A stretch of DNA of 64,000 nucleotides from Gracilimonas sp965227215 (lineage in GTDB: Bacteria > Bacteroidota > Rhodothermia > Balneolales > Balneolaceae), in NCBI GenBank assembly GCA_965227215.1, contig OZ245729.1:434001-498000 (forward strand). Direction: 5' to 3'. Numbering within the stretch: the first letter of the stretch is position 1; every line of letters starts with the position of its first letter. The notes beneath the pieces were generated by a model, which was not told where the DNA came from, searched no databases, and worked only from the letters and a program-made list of their open reading frames with translations. A program made the position numbers and the translations under genes. Shown here piece by piece: positions 44,578-53,153 of this stretch.

Positions 44578-46929
44578 ATGTATTCTAGTTTTCTAAAATC
44601 AGTTCTTTCAGCAGTTTTTATAACTGCCTTGCTTTCTACCGCTACCGATGCCCAACAGGCCAACTTTGAAGCGGCTGAACGCTTCACCGGAGATAAGATG
44701 GAGAAGCTTATCGGAAACACTTCCGTTTGGCCGCGCTGGATTGAAGACACTAACAATTTTTGGTACACCTTTGAAAATGAGGAAGGGAAAAACTGGTATT
44801 TCGTGAATGCCGAGCGCCCCACCCAGCGATTGCTCTTTGACCAGGAAGAGATGGCCTCCCAACTTACCGAGACTTTTGAACGTCCGTTTAATGCCAAAGA
44901 CCTGGACTTGAAAGACTTTGAATACGACACCGACAAAGAGCGATTCACCTTTCATGTAGACAGTATTCAGTTCACATATAACCTGAATGGAAATGACTTA
45001 ATTAAGGGCGACTCCCTCGAAAAAGAAGAACGGGAACCGTGGGCCACTTACTCCCCCGACAGCACCTGGATTGCCTTCGCAAAGAATCACAACCTGTACC
45101 TGATGCGTTCTGACGATGAGGACAGCACGGAAATTCAACTTACAGACGATGGCGAACGCTGGTTCAGCTATCAGGCAAACCAGGGTGATACAACCAGCAA
45201 CAAACGCCTGCGATCAAGGGGTAACTTTTTTGATGATGAAAGCAAACTGTACATCACCCGTACCGACAACCGAAAAGTGAAAGAGCTTTGGGTGATAAAT
45301 GCTTTAGGCAAACGACCCGAACTGGAAACGTACAAATATTCCATGCCCGGTGAAGAAGAGATCGGAATTCCGCAGATCGAAGTTTTTGATATAGCAAGCC
45401 GTGAACGAGTGATTATGGACACCGACAAGTGGGAAGATCAGGAGCTGCGTGCCAACTATGGTAACCATCAAACAGGAGACTACAAATCTACTCCTTCTGA
45501 TAAATTATATATCTACCGCGAAAACCGGACTTCCGATAAAGTAGATATCCTGGTCGGCGATACCGAAACCGGTGAAACCGAAGTTTTGCTAAGTGAGACC
45601 AGCAAACCCTATTTCAACTGGAGTTTTCAGGATTTGGCTATTATTAATGATGGCGAGGAATACATTTGGTGGAGCGAGCGTACCGGCTGGGGACAGCTTT
45701 ATCGCTACGACTCCGAAGGCAACCTGAAGAACCGAATTACATCCGGCAATTTTGTAGTGGGCGATATCGTGAAGATAGACACGGCTGCCAAAACCATTTA
45801 TTTTGAAGGCTATGGCCGGGATGGTGATCATCCCTATTACGAGCATTTATATAGCGTTCGTTTTGATGGTTCGAACTTCAAACACCTCACGCCTGAAAAT
45901 GCCTACCACAGCATTTCTGAATCCGATAAGGACAATTACTTTGTAGATAACTACTCCCGGGTAGATATGCCTACCAAATCGGTTCTTCGCGACCGTAACG
46001 GAAAGGTAATTCTAACCCTTCAGGAAGTGAACATGAGTAAAGCCGAAGCCATTGGCTGGAAAGCTCCGGAAGAATTCAAGATTAAAGCTGCCGACGGAGC
46101 CACCGACCTATATGGTGTGATGTGGAAACCGTTCGACTTCGATTCCACCCGGTCCTACCCTATCATTTCATACGTATATCCGGGTCCTCAGACCGAGCCA
46201 TTCCCAACCAGCTTTTCGCTGCAGGGATACACAGGACGGAATCAGGCCCTAGCTCAGCTTGGATTTGTGGTTGTGGCATTCGGAAATCGTGGTGGCAGCC
46301 CGGTTCGCTCCCGATACTATCACACCTATGGATACGGAGACTTGAGAGATTATCCGCTGGCCGATAATAAGTATGGCATTGAACAACTGGCTTCTCGTCA
46401 TCCATTTATTGACCAAAGCCGGGTTGGTATTTTCGGACACTCCGGAGGTGGATTTATGAGTACAGCCGCCCTTCTGACTTACCCTGATTTTTATGACGTC
46501 GCCGTATCCTCGGCCGGTAATCACGATAATAATGTGTACAATCACTGGTGGAGTGAAACGCACAACGGGGTGAAAGAAACCCGCAAAACCGTTAAGGAAA
46601 TGAATGAAGACAGTGTGGAAGTGGAAAGAGAAGAAATCACTTTTGATGGTCCCATTGAATCGAATGCTGAACTGGCGGGCAATCTTAAAGGACACCTGTT
46701 ATTGGTACATGGCAACATGGATAACAATGTGCACCCGGCAAACACCCTTCGTCTGGCTGATGCCCTCATCAAAGCCGGAAAGCGATTTGATATGATGATT
46801 CTGCCCGGTCGCCGACATGGCTTCGGGCCCTATCAGCCGTACTTTGAGCGACAGAAGTGGTATTACTTCTCCCAACACCTCCTGGGTGTTTACCGCAGTA
46901 ATGTGGATATGAATCTGCCTGAAGACTGA
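44578..46929 (+). CDS. Prolyl dipeptidyl peptidase IV-like serine peptidase (S9)
   Basis: The 783-residue secreted enzyme has a signal peptide ending near TDAQQ, an eight-bladed propeller N-domain (about 60-470), and an alpha/beta-hydrolase C-domain. The catalytic serine is in IFGHSGGGFMS, the aspartate region is HGNMDNNVHPANT, and the histidine is in PGRRHGFG. It removes N-terminal X-Pro dipeptides in the S9B family. It is encoded alone between non-related genes. Confidence 0.93.
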   Translation: MYSSFLKSVLSAVFITALLSTATDAQQANFEAAERFTGDKMEKLIGNTSVWPRWIEDTNNFWYTFENEEGKNWYFVNAERPTQRLLFDQEEMASQLTETFERPFNAKDLDLKDFEYDTDKERFTFHVDSIQFTYNLNGNDLIKGDSLEKEEREPWATYSPDSTWIAFAKNHNLYLMRSDDEDSTEIQLTDDGERWFSYQANQGDTTSNKRLRSRGNFFDDESKLYITRTDNRKVKELWVINALGKRPELETYKYSMPGEEEIGIPQIEVFDIASRERVIMDTDKWEDQELRANYGNHQTGDYKSTPSDKLYIYRENRTSDKVDILVGDTETGETEVLLSETSKPYFNWSFQDLAIINDGEEYIWWSERTGWGQLYRYDSEGNLKNRITSGNFVVGDIVKIDTAAKTIYFEGYGRDGDHPYYEHLYSVRFDGSNFKHLTPENAYHSISESDKDNYFVDNYSRVDMPTKSVLRDRNGKVILTLQEVNMSKAEAIGWKAPEEFKIKAADGATDLYGVMWKPFDFDSTRSYPIISYVYPGPQTEPFPTSFSLQGYTGRNQALAQLGFVVVAFGNRGGSPVRSRYYHTYGYGDLRDYPLADNKYGIEQLASRHPFIDQSRVGIFGHSGGGFMSTAALLTYPDFYDVAVSSAGNHDNNVYNHWWSETHNGVKETRKTVKEMNEDSVEVEREEITFDGPIESNAELAGNLKGHLLLVHGNMDNNVHPANTLRLADALIKAGKRFDMMILPGRRHGFGPYQPYFERQKWYYFSQHLLGVYRSNVDMNLPED

Positions 46930-46950
46930 AGGAACATTGAATAAGGATCA

Positions 46951-46969
46951 TTCAACATTCAATGTTGAA
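46951..46969. repeat. Palindromic repeat TTCAACATT-C-AATGTTGAA
   Basis: A perfect 9+1+9 palindrome, 22 bases after the dipeptidyl peptidase stop. It is nearly identical to the 39941-39957 copy. Confidence 0.75.
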
Positions 46970-46996
46970 GTTTTGTAGATGTAAATTTCATATAAC

Positions 46997-47089
46997 AACC
47001 TTGGAGCGTCTGAAGGACCTCCAAGCGTTGCAGGTTCTTAGCTATTCTCACATTGAACGCTCCAGGGTCCGGTGGACGCCTGGAGGTTC
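46997..47089. repeat. Pair of REP-like hairpins, opposite orientation
   Basis: Two hairpins lie 25 bases apart: 46997-47029 (stem CTTGGAG/CTCCAAG with inner GTC/GAC) and 47055-47089 (stem CTCCAGG/CCTGGAG with inner GTCC/GGAC and outer GAAC/GTTC). Each has one single-base bulge (C in one, G in the other). They have the same design but in inverse orientation, with stem base changes that keep pairing. The second is followed by TTCTTTTGCTTT and may end transcription of the peptidase gene. Confidence 0.75.
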
Positions 47090-47187
47090 TTTTGCTTTAA
47101 ATATGATAAATCTCAGGTAAAGCCTGCCTCGCCGGCAGGCCAGAGATGACTTGCGATGGTTTAGCACATTTACTTCACCGTTTTTTT

Positions 47188-48438
47188 TTAGGTGATTTCT
47201 TGCCAGGCCTTTTCGTTGAGGGTGATGGTAAAGCTCCATAAGATTCCAGCCAGCGCCATCACTCCTCCATACACCATGATGAGAGGTTTAACGGTCATAA
47301 TTCCACTTTCCAGGATCAGGGAGGCAATGACTACGGAAAAGGAATTTCCTATGGTGAAAAGCAGCCATTCGGTGCTGAAAATCCGGCCACGAAAAGTATC
47401 CCGGGTACGTTTTTGGAGAAGTACCGTACTGGTCACCCAATTTGCTCCGGAAGCGGCATGAGCTAAAAGCACAAAAAGCAGCATAAGCCCGATACTGCTC
47501 ACCATTCCGACAACTAAGTACATCACCCCACAAAATGTGATGGCAAGCCCCATCAACAACACCCAGTCTTTCTCTTCCCGGAAAATACGACGCCCAATTA
47601 TAGGCCCGATTCCCGTTCCAAATCCCCGGGCGGCGTAAAGTAAACCCAAGCCAATACTTCCCATCATCAACACCTCTTCACTTACTATAATTAACAGGTA
47701 AACTAACCCTCCTAAAAATACTGTAGAAGTTCCTTTGGCAAGTGAAGGACGAAGTATGTGCCGGTTTTTAACCAGGTAGCTCAGTCCTTCTTTAATTCCT
47801 TTAAGCGGATTGCGCGTGCGATACAATTCTTCTTTTGACAATCTTTTCTGAGGGATGGCTGCCCGATATACAAACCAGGCCGAAATCACATAGCTGAAGC
47901 CATCCAGAATCAGCACATTAGTAGTTCCCAGCCATTCAGTTGCAAAGCCGCCGATGGCCATTCCTGTGGTAAAGATAATACTCCAGCTGGCCGTTGAAAT
48001 AATATTGGCGTTGGTCAGGCTATCTTCGGATGTGACATTGGGAATAGAAGAAGTCTTGGCGGGTTCGAAAACAGCAGAGAGCATCATCTGAACTGCAGTC
48101 AATACATAAGCCAGCCAAAGTGTAGCTGCAGAATCCACGAATATAATCCCGACTACCGCAACGCCTCGCAAAAGATCACACCAAATCATGAGCTTTCTTC
48201 GATTAAAGCGATCCGCTATATATCCGGCAAATGGGGAAAACAAAGCCAAACTGAGCATCTTAACGACGATAATCAGCCCAAGCAGAAATTCAGAATCAGA
48301 ATAACGACCGATGATTGCATACAGGGCAAGCAATCCAAACCAATCCCCGAAGTTCGAAATCGACTGGGCAATCCAAAGGCGACGAAAGTCTTTGTTTTCT
48401 TTTATGAGGTTTAGATACGGGCGGAGGTTATTTGTCAT
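47188..48438 (-). CDS. MFS transporter, MFS_3/EntS-like
   Basis: The 416-residue membrane protein has about 12 helices. Its opening FRRLWIAQSISNFGDWFGLLALYAIIGRYSDSEFLLGLI and AGYIADRFNRRKLMIWCDLLRG (the loop 2-3 signature) match the subfamily including enterobactin exporter EntS and many unnamed drug-efflux proteins. Substrate cannot be told. It stands alone, upstream of the dut group, in the same direction. Confidence 0.82.
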   Translation of the reverse strand: MTNNLRPYLNLIKENKDFRRLWIAQSISNFGDWFGLLALYAIIGRYSDSEFLLGLIIVVKMLSLALFSPFAGYIADRFNRRKLMIWCDLLRGVAVVGIIFVDSAATLWLAYVLTAVQMMLSAVFEPAKTSSIPNVTSEDSLTNANIISTASWSIIFTTGMAIGGFATEWLGTTNVLILDGFSYVISAWFVYRAAIPQKRLSKEELYRTRNPLKGIKEGLSYLVKNRHILRPSLAKGTSTVFLGGLVYLLIIVSEEVLMMGSIGLGLLYAARGFGTGIGPIIGRRIFREEKDWVLLMGLAITFCGVMYLVVGMVSSIGLMLLFVLLAHAASGANWVTSTVLLQKRTRDTFRGRIFSTEWLLFTIGNSFSVVIASLILESGIMTVKPLIMVYGGVMALAGILWSFTITLNEKAWQEIT

Positions 48439-48439
48439 A

Positions 48440-48530
48440 AGAATAACTGTCAGCTTTCAGATTTCAGCTGTCAGCTTAAGTTGGAAGTTCTAAGTTGGGT
48501 GTTGAATGTTGAGTGTTCGATATTCAACTT
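48440..48530. repeat. Degenerate oligonucleotide array between MFS and dut genes
   Basis: A spacer of near-repeats: units like CAGCTTTCAGATTTCAGCTGTCAGCTT then AAGTTGGAAGTTCTAAGTTGGGTGTTGAATGTTGAGTGTT. It runs into the last codons of dut (the stop at 48524). Similar arrays occur elsewhere in this window. No gene is present. Confidence 0.6.
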
Positions 48531-48970
48531 ACGCCGGTGCTTCCAAACCCGCCTTCACCACGATCCGTTTCATCCAGCTCATCCACTTCCAGCAGCGGGA
48601 GCTGTGTGACGGGAGCTATCACCATCTGGGCGATGCGGTCGCCGTGATTTACCACAAATTCCTCTTCCCCGTGGTTGATGGCTATCACTTTTACTTCGCC
48701 CCTATAGTCAGCATCAATAGTTCCGGGAGCATTTAGCATAGTGATACCATTTCGGATGGCCAAACCACTTCGCGGCCTGATTTGAGCTTCGTATCCTTCC
48801 GGCAGCGCCATCTGTAATCCGGTGGGAATTAAGGCTCGCTCTCCCGGCTGAATCACGATAGGCGATTCCACCGCTGCGCGTACGTCCATCCCCGCAGCAG
48901 CTACCGATTCATAGTTTGGAAGTGGTAAATCTTTAGCGTGATCCAGTTTCTTTATTAATACCTGTTTCAT
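48524..48970 (-). CDS. dut: dUTP diphosphatase
   Basis: Start at ATG 48970 (MKQVLIKKLDHAKDLPLP) gives 148 residues, overlapping the previous gene's stop by 4 bases; an upstream frame to 49018 is only out-of-frame sequence of that gene. Motifs: AGMDVRA, PRSGLA, GTIDADYRG, GDRIAQMV and the C-terminal RGEGGFGSTG. The trimeric enzyme removes dUTP to keep uracil out of DNA and supplies dUMP. Confidence 0.97.
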   Translation of the reverse strand: MKQVLIKKLDHAKDLPLPNYESVAAAGMDVRAAVESPIVIQPGERALIPTGLQMALPEGYEAQIRPRSGLAIRNGITMLNAPGTIDADYRGEVKVIAINHGEEEFVVNHGDRIAQMVIAPVTQLPLLEVDELDETDRGEGGFGSTGVS

Positions 48971-49764
48971 AATTCTTCGCGTGTATAGTCTATCATTCGT
49001 ACGATTACATTTCCCCATATTACCTTTACCCTTGCTTCCAGCGGAACCCGGAGATCATCATCCAAAAACCAGGCCCTGAAGTCACCGGAGAAGCCAAACG
49101 GACCTTCAATATTTTCCGTGGTTCCATTCATCAGGTAAGCTTGTATCGGTCCATCGAAAGGGGCGTAGTTTCGCTTTTCTTTTTTGAGAGAGTTATCAGC
49201 ATAAATGTAGCCTTTCTTCTTAGTCACATAAACCGGAAGGGTGTAATCTTCCTCGCTTCCGGCAAACAATCGTGAAAAATAAAAGATAAGATGGCCTGAA
49301 GTAGCCGGATCTTCCAGATCGAGAGTATCCCGGGAATCATCTTCTTCAATGTAATACACCTTTCCGATATCCCGATCGAACCAATACTGGATTTCGTCAT
49401 ACTTTCCCTCGTCAATGTTGTCTTTCCAGTATTTCACTTCCACCGGAAGCCCATTATCATTCACATAAAACAAACTGTGAAATCGATCCAGCTCATCCCC
49501 TATAAAAGGAATGGATGGATTTGACTCAATTTCGGTAAGGATATGATTCAGCTCCCGACCTTCGTAAGTGGTATCACTGAGCAATTCCACATTCACCCAG
49601 CCCAGTTTCAGAAACCCATATTTAACTTCATAGCGAAATGTTTCCTTCACCGAAAAGAGCTCCTCCATGGTAGGTGGTGCGGAGGCGGAATCCGGAAAAT
49701 TATGCTGCCCGAAAGCAGGAACCGTCAGCATAAAAAATAATATGGGGAGGATGATTTTGGTCAT
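48967..49764 (-). CDS. DUF3108 protein, secreted
   Basis: The 265-residue product has a signal peptide (ending PAFGQ), then a beta-rich DUF3108 domain (RYEVKYGFLKLGWVNVELL...). DUF3108 proteins are periplasmic and of unknown function. The C-terminus (DFRAWFLDDDLRVPLEARVKVIWGNVIVRMIDYTREEL) matches the family end. It is coupled with dut by a 4-base overlap. Confidence 0.8.
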   Translation of the reverse strand: MTKIILPILFFMLTVPAFGQHNFPDSASAPPTMEELFSVKETFRYEVKYGFLKLGWVNVELLSDTTYEGRELNHILTEIESNPSIPFIGDELDRFHSLFYVNDNGLPVEVKYWKDNIDEGKYDEIQYWFDRDIGKVYYIEEDDSRDTLDLEDPATSGHLIFYFSRLFAGSEEDYTLPVYVTKKKGYIYADNSLKKEKRNYAPFDGPIQAYLMNGTTENIEGPFGFSGDFRAWFLDDDLRVPLEARVKVIWGNVIVRMIDYTREEL

Positions 49765-49798
49765 AAAGTCAGTTTGCCAAACGGCAGGATTCGGACAA

Positions 49799-50161
49799 TT
49801 ATTTCTCCTCCGGCTCCTCTTCGGCTACAAAAGCCTCGAATGATTCTTCATCATACCCGACCATCACCGATTCGCCCTTAATCAGTACCGGACGTTTAAT
49901 CATTACCTGATGCTCCAGCAGCTGCTCAAACAATTCCTCTTCCGAGAGATCTTTATCGGCCAGCCCCAGGTCTCTCCATTTGCGCCCTCTTTTGTTGACC
50001 AAAACATCCAGGCCTACCTTAAACTCCAGTTCCTTTAGCTCATCACGGGTCAGCGGATCTTTTTTTACATCGATGAACTCATAGTCCACATCGTGTTCGT
50101 CCATCCATTTTTTGGTGTCTCTTATCTTGTTGCAGTTTTTTATTCCGGCAATATGAAGCAT
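49799..50161 (-). CDS. ArsC/Spx/YffB-like thioredoxin-fold protein
   Basis: The 120-residue product has GIKNCNKIRDTKKWMDEHDVDYEFIDVKKDPLTRDELKEL, the opening of ArsC/Spx-type proteins, with a single cysteine (NCNKI), and KRPVLIKGESVMVGYDEESF with the conserved R-P. The lone cysteine and the GIKNC start are closer to YffB than to arsenate reductase. Reductase activity is possible but not shown. It faces a divergent lipoprotein gene. Confidence 0.85.
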   Translation of the reverse strand: MLHIAGIKNCNKIRDTKKWMDEHDVDYEFIDVKKDPLTRDELKELEFKVGLDVLVNKRGRKWRDLGLADKDLSEEELFEQLLEHQVMIKRPVLIKGESVMVGYDEESFEAFVAEEEPEEK

Positions 50162-50260
50162 CGTAGTATTATGATGAATGTTTTGTATTTTCAGTGAAGG
50201 AAAGATACGGTTTGTTTCCTGAAATTCGAACGTAATGAACGCTGAGTTCGTGCCATTTTT

Positions 50261-50761
50261 ATGCTGAAGTTTTTTACCTCTCCGTTTTTACTGATCTCAC
50301 TGCTTTTTCTGGTGAGCTGTACCCGCAATGATGCCCAACGCGACTTTGAAAAGGAAGCCTACGCTCAGCCCCGAAATTATACGGAAACCACCAATCAGGG
50401 AGCCATTCAAAACCCGGATGAAGACGACTGGCGAACATCTCCGCTATTTCAGGGGTTGATTGAAATTGTGCCTCCCTACCCCAATCCTGTATCCACCGAT
50501 CAGGCTATTCAGTTTGAAGTGGAAGTGACAGGTGTACAATCAGTAAACGGATTAGAAGTTTTAGTGAGGCTGCAAGACAACAGCTTCCGCACGCTCTATA
50601 CGTATTTTGAGACCCTGCAACCGGGGCTTACTACCTTTCAGATTAACCCCATCGAGTTCTCAGAGTTTGGAAACCCGGAAGGAGCACGCGGGCTGAACCG
50701 GGTGTACATCTTTAACGCCAACCAGCAGATGATTTCCTACGGAGATATTATGGTGGAGTGA
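50261..50761 (+). CDS. Lipoprotein of unknown function
   Basis: The 166-residue product has a lipobox LLFLVSC (cysteine near residue 20), then a region EIVPPYPNPVSTDQAIQFEVEVTGV, which resembles the PNPV fragment of Bacteroidota surface-protein sorting domains, with an IgG-like beta pattern. I do not recognise a named family. Confidence 0.7.
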   Translation: MLKFFTSPFLLISLLFLVSCTRNDAQRDFEKEAYAQPRNYTETTNQGAIQNPDEDDWRTSPLFQGLIEIVPPYPNPVSTDQAIQFEVEVTGVQSVNGLEVLVRLQDNSFRTLYTYFETLQPGLTTFQINPIEFSEFGNPEGARGLNRVYIFNANQQMISYGDIMVE

Positions 50762-51297
50762 GGGAGAACCAAAAAAGTACATCCAACAAGGAACACCTAA
50801 TGTTGAAGGTTGAACGGTTTTTGGGGTGGTCCATGTGCTTTTTCTTTACTCTTTAACCTCGTACTTCCAAGCCCACCCCGACATTACGAGCGCAGCGATG
50901 AACCTTTGCCAGGAAATACTTTCCCACATCTTCATTTCATCCCCCATCTTTCCCACCCCAATGTCATTCCTTGGCAGGCAGGAATCCGGTTGCCTAACTT
51001 CACTAATAATTTTGATTTACCCCTCCATTTTTTTTTGAAGGCTATTTCAACAGCAATCCGTACAAATAGAATCCTGCGTTAAACAACATTCAGCAAGGTG
51101 AACTTTGTATAACATTGAAAATATAGGGAGTTACTTTGCTTTTAGAAGGATTTAAAATATAATACCGCACATTATCGCGGATTAGAAAATCCGCTTAATC
51201 ATATGTTATACCGCCTATATCAGCAAAAAAGATATTACCTGGAATCAATGTGTTGCAAAAAAACAAGAATTACTCCGATTAGGATGCGACACATTCA
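50762..51297. other. Non-coding spacer with degenerate repeats and possible attC-like arms
   Basis: No supportable gene. It contains remnants similar to widespread intergenic repeats (50788-50815, a CAACATT-like run; 50880-50910, CATTACGAGCGCAGCGA; 50968-50992, GTCATTCCTTGGCAGGCAGG). It also holds the quasi-palindrome at 51107-51211. The A+T content rises toward the right end, into the cassette-like genes. Confidence 0.6.
51107..51211 (+). repeat. Possible attC-like site A
   Basis: Outer arms GTATAACAT (51107-51115) and ATGTTATAC (51203-51211) are perfect reverse complements about 90 bases apart, as integron R'' and R' boxes. The inner L-box pairing is weak. A tight local hairpin (GCGGATT-AGAA-AATCCGC) lies between. 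It is 86 bases before the cassette-like genes. Less convincing than the site at 52285-52412. Confidence 0.4.
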
Positions 51298-51564
51298 ATG
51301 AATGTTAACTTAAAGACTCAAATTGTTATGGTAGAATTATTTTCCGGATTGTCAATTCTATGGTTCATTCTAGCAGTAGTTTGGATCATAATGCCATTTT
51401 ATGTATTCAAAATTGCTCGCCTTCTTGAAAAACAAAACAAAATAAGCATGGCTCAAAACCGAATTCTGAAAAGACTTATATCAAAATTTGAAAATACAGA
51501 AGACTTTGAAACGGATTTTGATATGGGTCATGAAGTAGAAAAGTTTTTAAACAAAAATAAATGA
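51298..51564 (+). CDS. Small membrane protein of the cassette-like unit
   Basis: The 88-residue product has one hydrophobic helix (LFSGLSILWFILAVVWIIMPFYVFKIA) and a charged, coiled-coil-like tail ending KFLNKNK. An internal ATG (MVELF, 51328) is an alternative start. I know no family. It is A+T-rich relative to the neighbouring housekeeping genes, ends 1 base before the zinc-ribbon gene, and lies between two attC-like sites, so the pair may be one gene cassette. Confidence 0.65.
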   Translation: MNVNLKTQIVMVELFSGLSILWFILAVVWIIMPFYVFKIARLLEKQNKISMAQNRILKRLISKFENTEDFETDFDMGHEVEKFLNKNK

Positions 51565-51565
51565 T

Positions 51566-52267
51566 ATGAAATATTGCGAATTTTGCGATTACGAAAAGGG
51601 ATTGTTAGAAACTCATTGTCCGACTTGTGGAGCTAAAGACCAAAAGTCATTTTCAGCTAAAAATTTTATACTTATAGTAGGCTCTTTATATCTAATCGGT
51701 TTTTTTGTAACTAATATAGAACCCTCTCAATCAGATGAAAACTATACTTCTAAGGTTGAAAAAGAAGAAAAATCGCTGGCTGTAGATGATTTGGAAAGTG
51801 AAGAATCGGGGAATGAATCAAAAGTAGGTTCTGGACAGACATCAGTGTATATACCTGAATTAAATCCAGCCGATGTTTATTTGAGTTTGGAAGAAATTGG
51901 ATTTACTACTGAAAAGGATTTGGGGTCTATATTCGGTAATTTCTGGACCTCAACGTTAAATAAAGGAGGAATTGAATATAAGGTTGATGTAAGTAGTGAT
52001 GAGGTCCTAAAGGTTCAAAGTATTCGAGGCACAGTAACAAACTCGAATCGGAATCCAGATGAAGTTAAACAGTTCTTTAAATATCTGGTTTCAAGTTTAT
52101 TTTTGTACAACAACAAGAACGATTCCCAAATAAATAATTGGATAGAGAACAATTTTAATAATGATAATTCTACTACTTCTGTCGGTACAGTTAAAGTCAA
52201 AATATCCGCGCCCTCAACTATAATGAGGGGAATTAGATTAGATGCCAATTTGGAGGATGGAATGTAA
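51566..52267 (+). CDS. Zinc-ribbon membrane protein of the cassette-like unit
   Basis: The 233-residue product has an N-terminal zinc ribbon (CEFC and CPTC pairs, residues 4-20), one membrane helix (NFILIVGSLYLIGFFVTNI), an acidic Ser/Glu linker and a C-terminal beta/alpha domain starting LNPADVYLSLEEIGF. The ribbon would be cytoplasmic and the domain outside. No function known. Codon use is visibly A+T-rich compared with the flanking core genes, consistent with acquisition. An attC-like site begins 18 bases after its stop. Confidence 0.7.
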   Translation: MKYCEFCDYEKGLLETHCPTCGAKDQKSFSAKNFILIVGSLYLIGFFVTNIEPSQSDENYTSKVEKEEKSLAVDDLESEESGNESKVGSGQTSVYIPELNPADVYLSLEEIGFTTEKDLGSIFGNFWTSTLNKGGIEYKVDVSSDEVLKVQSIRGTVTNSNRNPDEVKQFFKYLVSSLFLYNNKNDSQINNWIENNFNNDNSTTSVGTVKVKISAPSTIMRGIRLDANLEDGM

Positions 52268-52284
52268 AAAACTCAATTAGGGCT

Positions 52285-52412
52285 GTATAACAACCGCATT
52301 AACGGCGGACGCAGACGTGGCTTTAATTAGACTTATTGACAATGATTGTTCAAATTTTTAGCCCTTTAAAAAATCATAATCCCTGCGCCGGTTATGCGCA
52401 AGGTCGTTATGC
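52285..52412 (+). repeat. Probable integron attC recombination site B
   Basis: The left arm (52285-52313) starts GTATAACAACCGCATTAAC and the right arm (52383-52412) ends GGTCGTTATGC. The reverse complement of the right arm aligns to the left arm over about 29 bases with a few unpaired bases: (G)TATAACAACC with CATAACGACC, GCATTAAC with GCATAAC, GGCG with GGCG, GCAG with GCAG. This imperfect hairpin with extra-helical bases and R''/L''...L'/R' order is how attC sites look. The left arm is also close to the Vibrio cholerae VCR opening. Loop is about 69 bases. Confidence 0.65.
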
Positions 52413-52491
52413 TACCTCATCGTTACACTTGACAATATGTGCGTAATGACGTACGTTTGCAGTGAAGTAATTCACAACCCAATCATACGCC

Positions 52492-52734
52492 ATGAAAACT
52501 CTAACTGCTACACAAGCTCGTAAGGATATTTATCGTTTGCTCGATGAGGCATCTGAGACTCACAAGCCTATCCAAATTACCGGAAAACGTTCCAATGCGG
52601 TTTTAGTCAGTGAAGAAGATTGGCGGTCTATTCAAGAAACGCTTTATCTGACTTCAGTTCCTGGAATGCAAGAATCTATAGTCGAAGGATTGAATACTCC
52701 TCTGGAAGAAACCGAAGAAGATCTTGACTGGTGA
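52492..52734 (+). CDS. Type II antitoxin, Phd/YefM family (module 1)
   Basis: The 80-residue protein opens MKTLTATQARKDIYRLLDEASETHKPIQITGKRSNAVLVSEEDWRSIQETLYL, the Phd/YefM N-terminal DNA-binding fold, and ends in an acidic C-terminal arm that would cover the toxin. It overlaps the toxin start by 4 bases. Such antitoxins repress their own operon. Confidence 0.93.
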   Translation: MKTLTATQARKDIYRLLDEASETHKPIQITGKRSNAVLVSEEDWRSIQETLYLTSVPGMQESIVEGLNTPLEETEEDLDW

Positions 52735-52997
52735 GCAAGTACACACTCGTTTATACCAAACAAGCAAAAAAGGACGCCAAAAAGGCAGCTTCCTCCGGGT
52801 TAAAATCAAAGATCGAAGACTTACTGGAGATCATTGAGGTAAATCCTTTTGAAGAATATCCTCCTTATGAAAAATTAGTTGGCAATTTGGAAGGTGCTTA
52901 TTCCCGTCGAATCAACATTCAGCATCGCTTAGTGTATCAAGTATATGAAGAAGAGAAAGTGGTTAAAGTAATCAGAATGTGGACTCACTACGACTAA
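52731..52997 (+). CDS. Txe/YoeB-family mRNA endonuclease toxin (module 1)
   Basis: The 88-residue protein starts at a GTG overlapping the antitoxin stop (GTGA). It has AYSRRINIQHRLVYQVY and ends VIRMWTHYD, the YoeB/Txe C-terminal signature with catalytic His and Tyr. It would cleave mRNA at the ribosome when free of antitoxin. Its cognate antitoxin is the gene directly upstream. Confidence 0.93.
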   Translation: MSKYTLVYTKQAKKDAKKAASSGLKSKIEDLLEIIEVNPFEEYPPYEKLVGNLEGAYSRRINIQHRLVYQVYEEEKVVKVIRMWTHYD

Positions 52998-53000
52998 TCC

Positions 53001-53080
53001 GGTAGCAAAACAAAGCGCTTAAAATTGGACGTCCCAAATGGTCGGGACAGACAGGTTTAAAAGCGGGGTCAATAGCCAAC
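53001..53080. repeat. Quasi-palindromic site C between the two toxin-antitoxin modules
   Basis: An imperfect hairpin: the left arm (GGTAGCAAAACAAAGCGCTT...GGACGTCCC) pairs partly with the right arm (GGGACAGACAGGTTTAAAAGCG...ATAGCC), around a small GTCCC/GGGAC stem at 53031-53048. The right end GCCAAC at 53075-53080 is repeated inverted after module 2. It could be a decayed attC or an unrelated palindromic repeat. Confidence 0.4.
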
Positions 53081-53153
53081 CTATTCACTAATTGGTTCCT
53101 ATTATTTGTTTCGGTACATTAATAGTGTTTTAGAAAACTTTAAATGTACTATT

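Noticed and set aside
46249..46695. Minus-strand frame of 148 codons
   Set aside because: Antisense to the catalytic domain of the dipeptidyl peptidase, a typical shadow.
50810..51082. Plus-strand frame of 90 codons in the 50.8-51.3 kb spacer
   Set aside because: Runs through repeat remnants, no ribosome site, and no recognised motif.
53106..53153. N-terminal extension of the module 2 antitoxin
   Set aside because: The family starts at MNISIANDI; the upstream residues do not match and contain promoter-like DNA.
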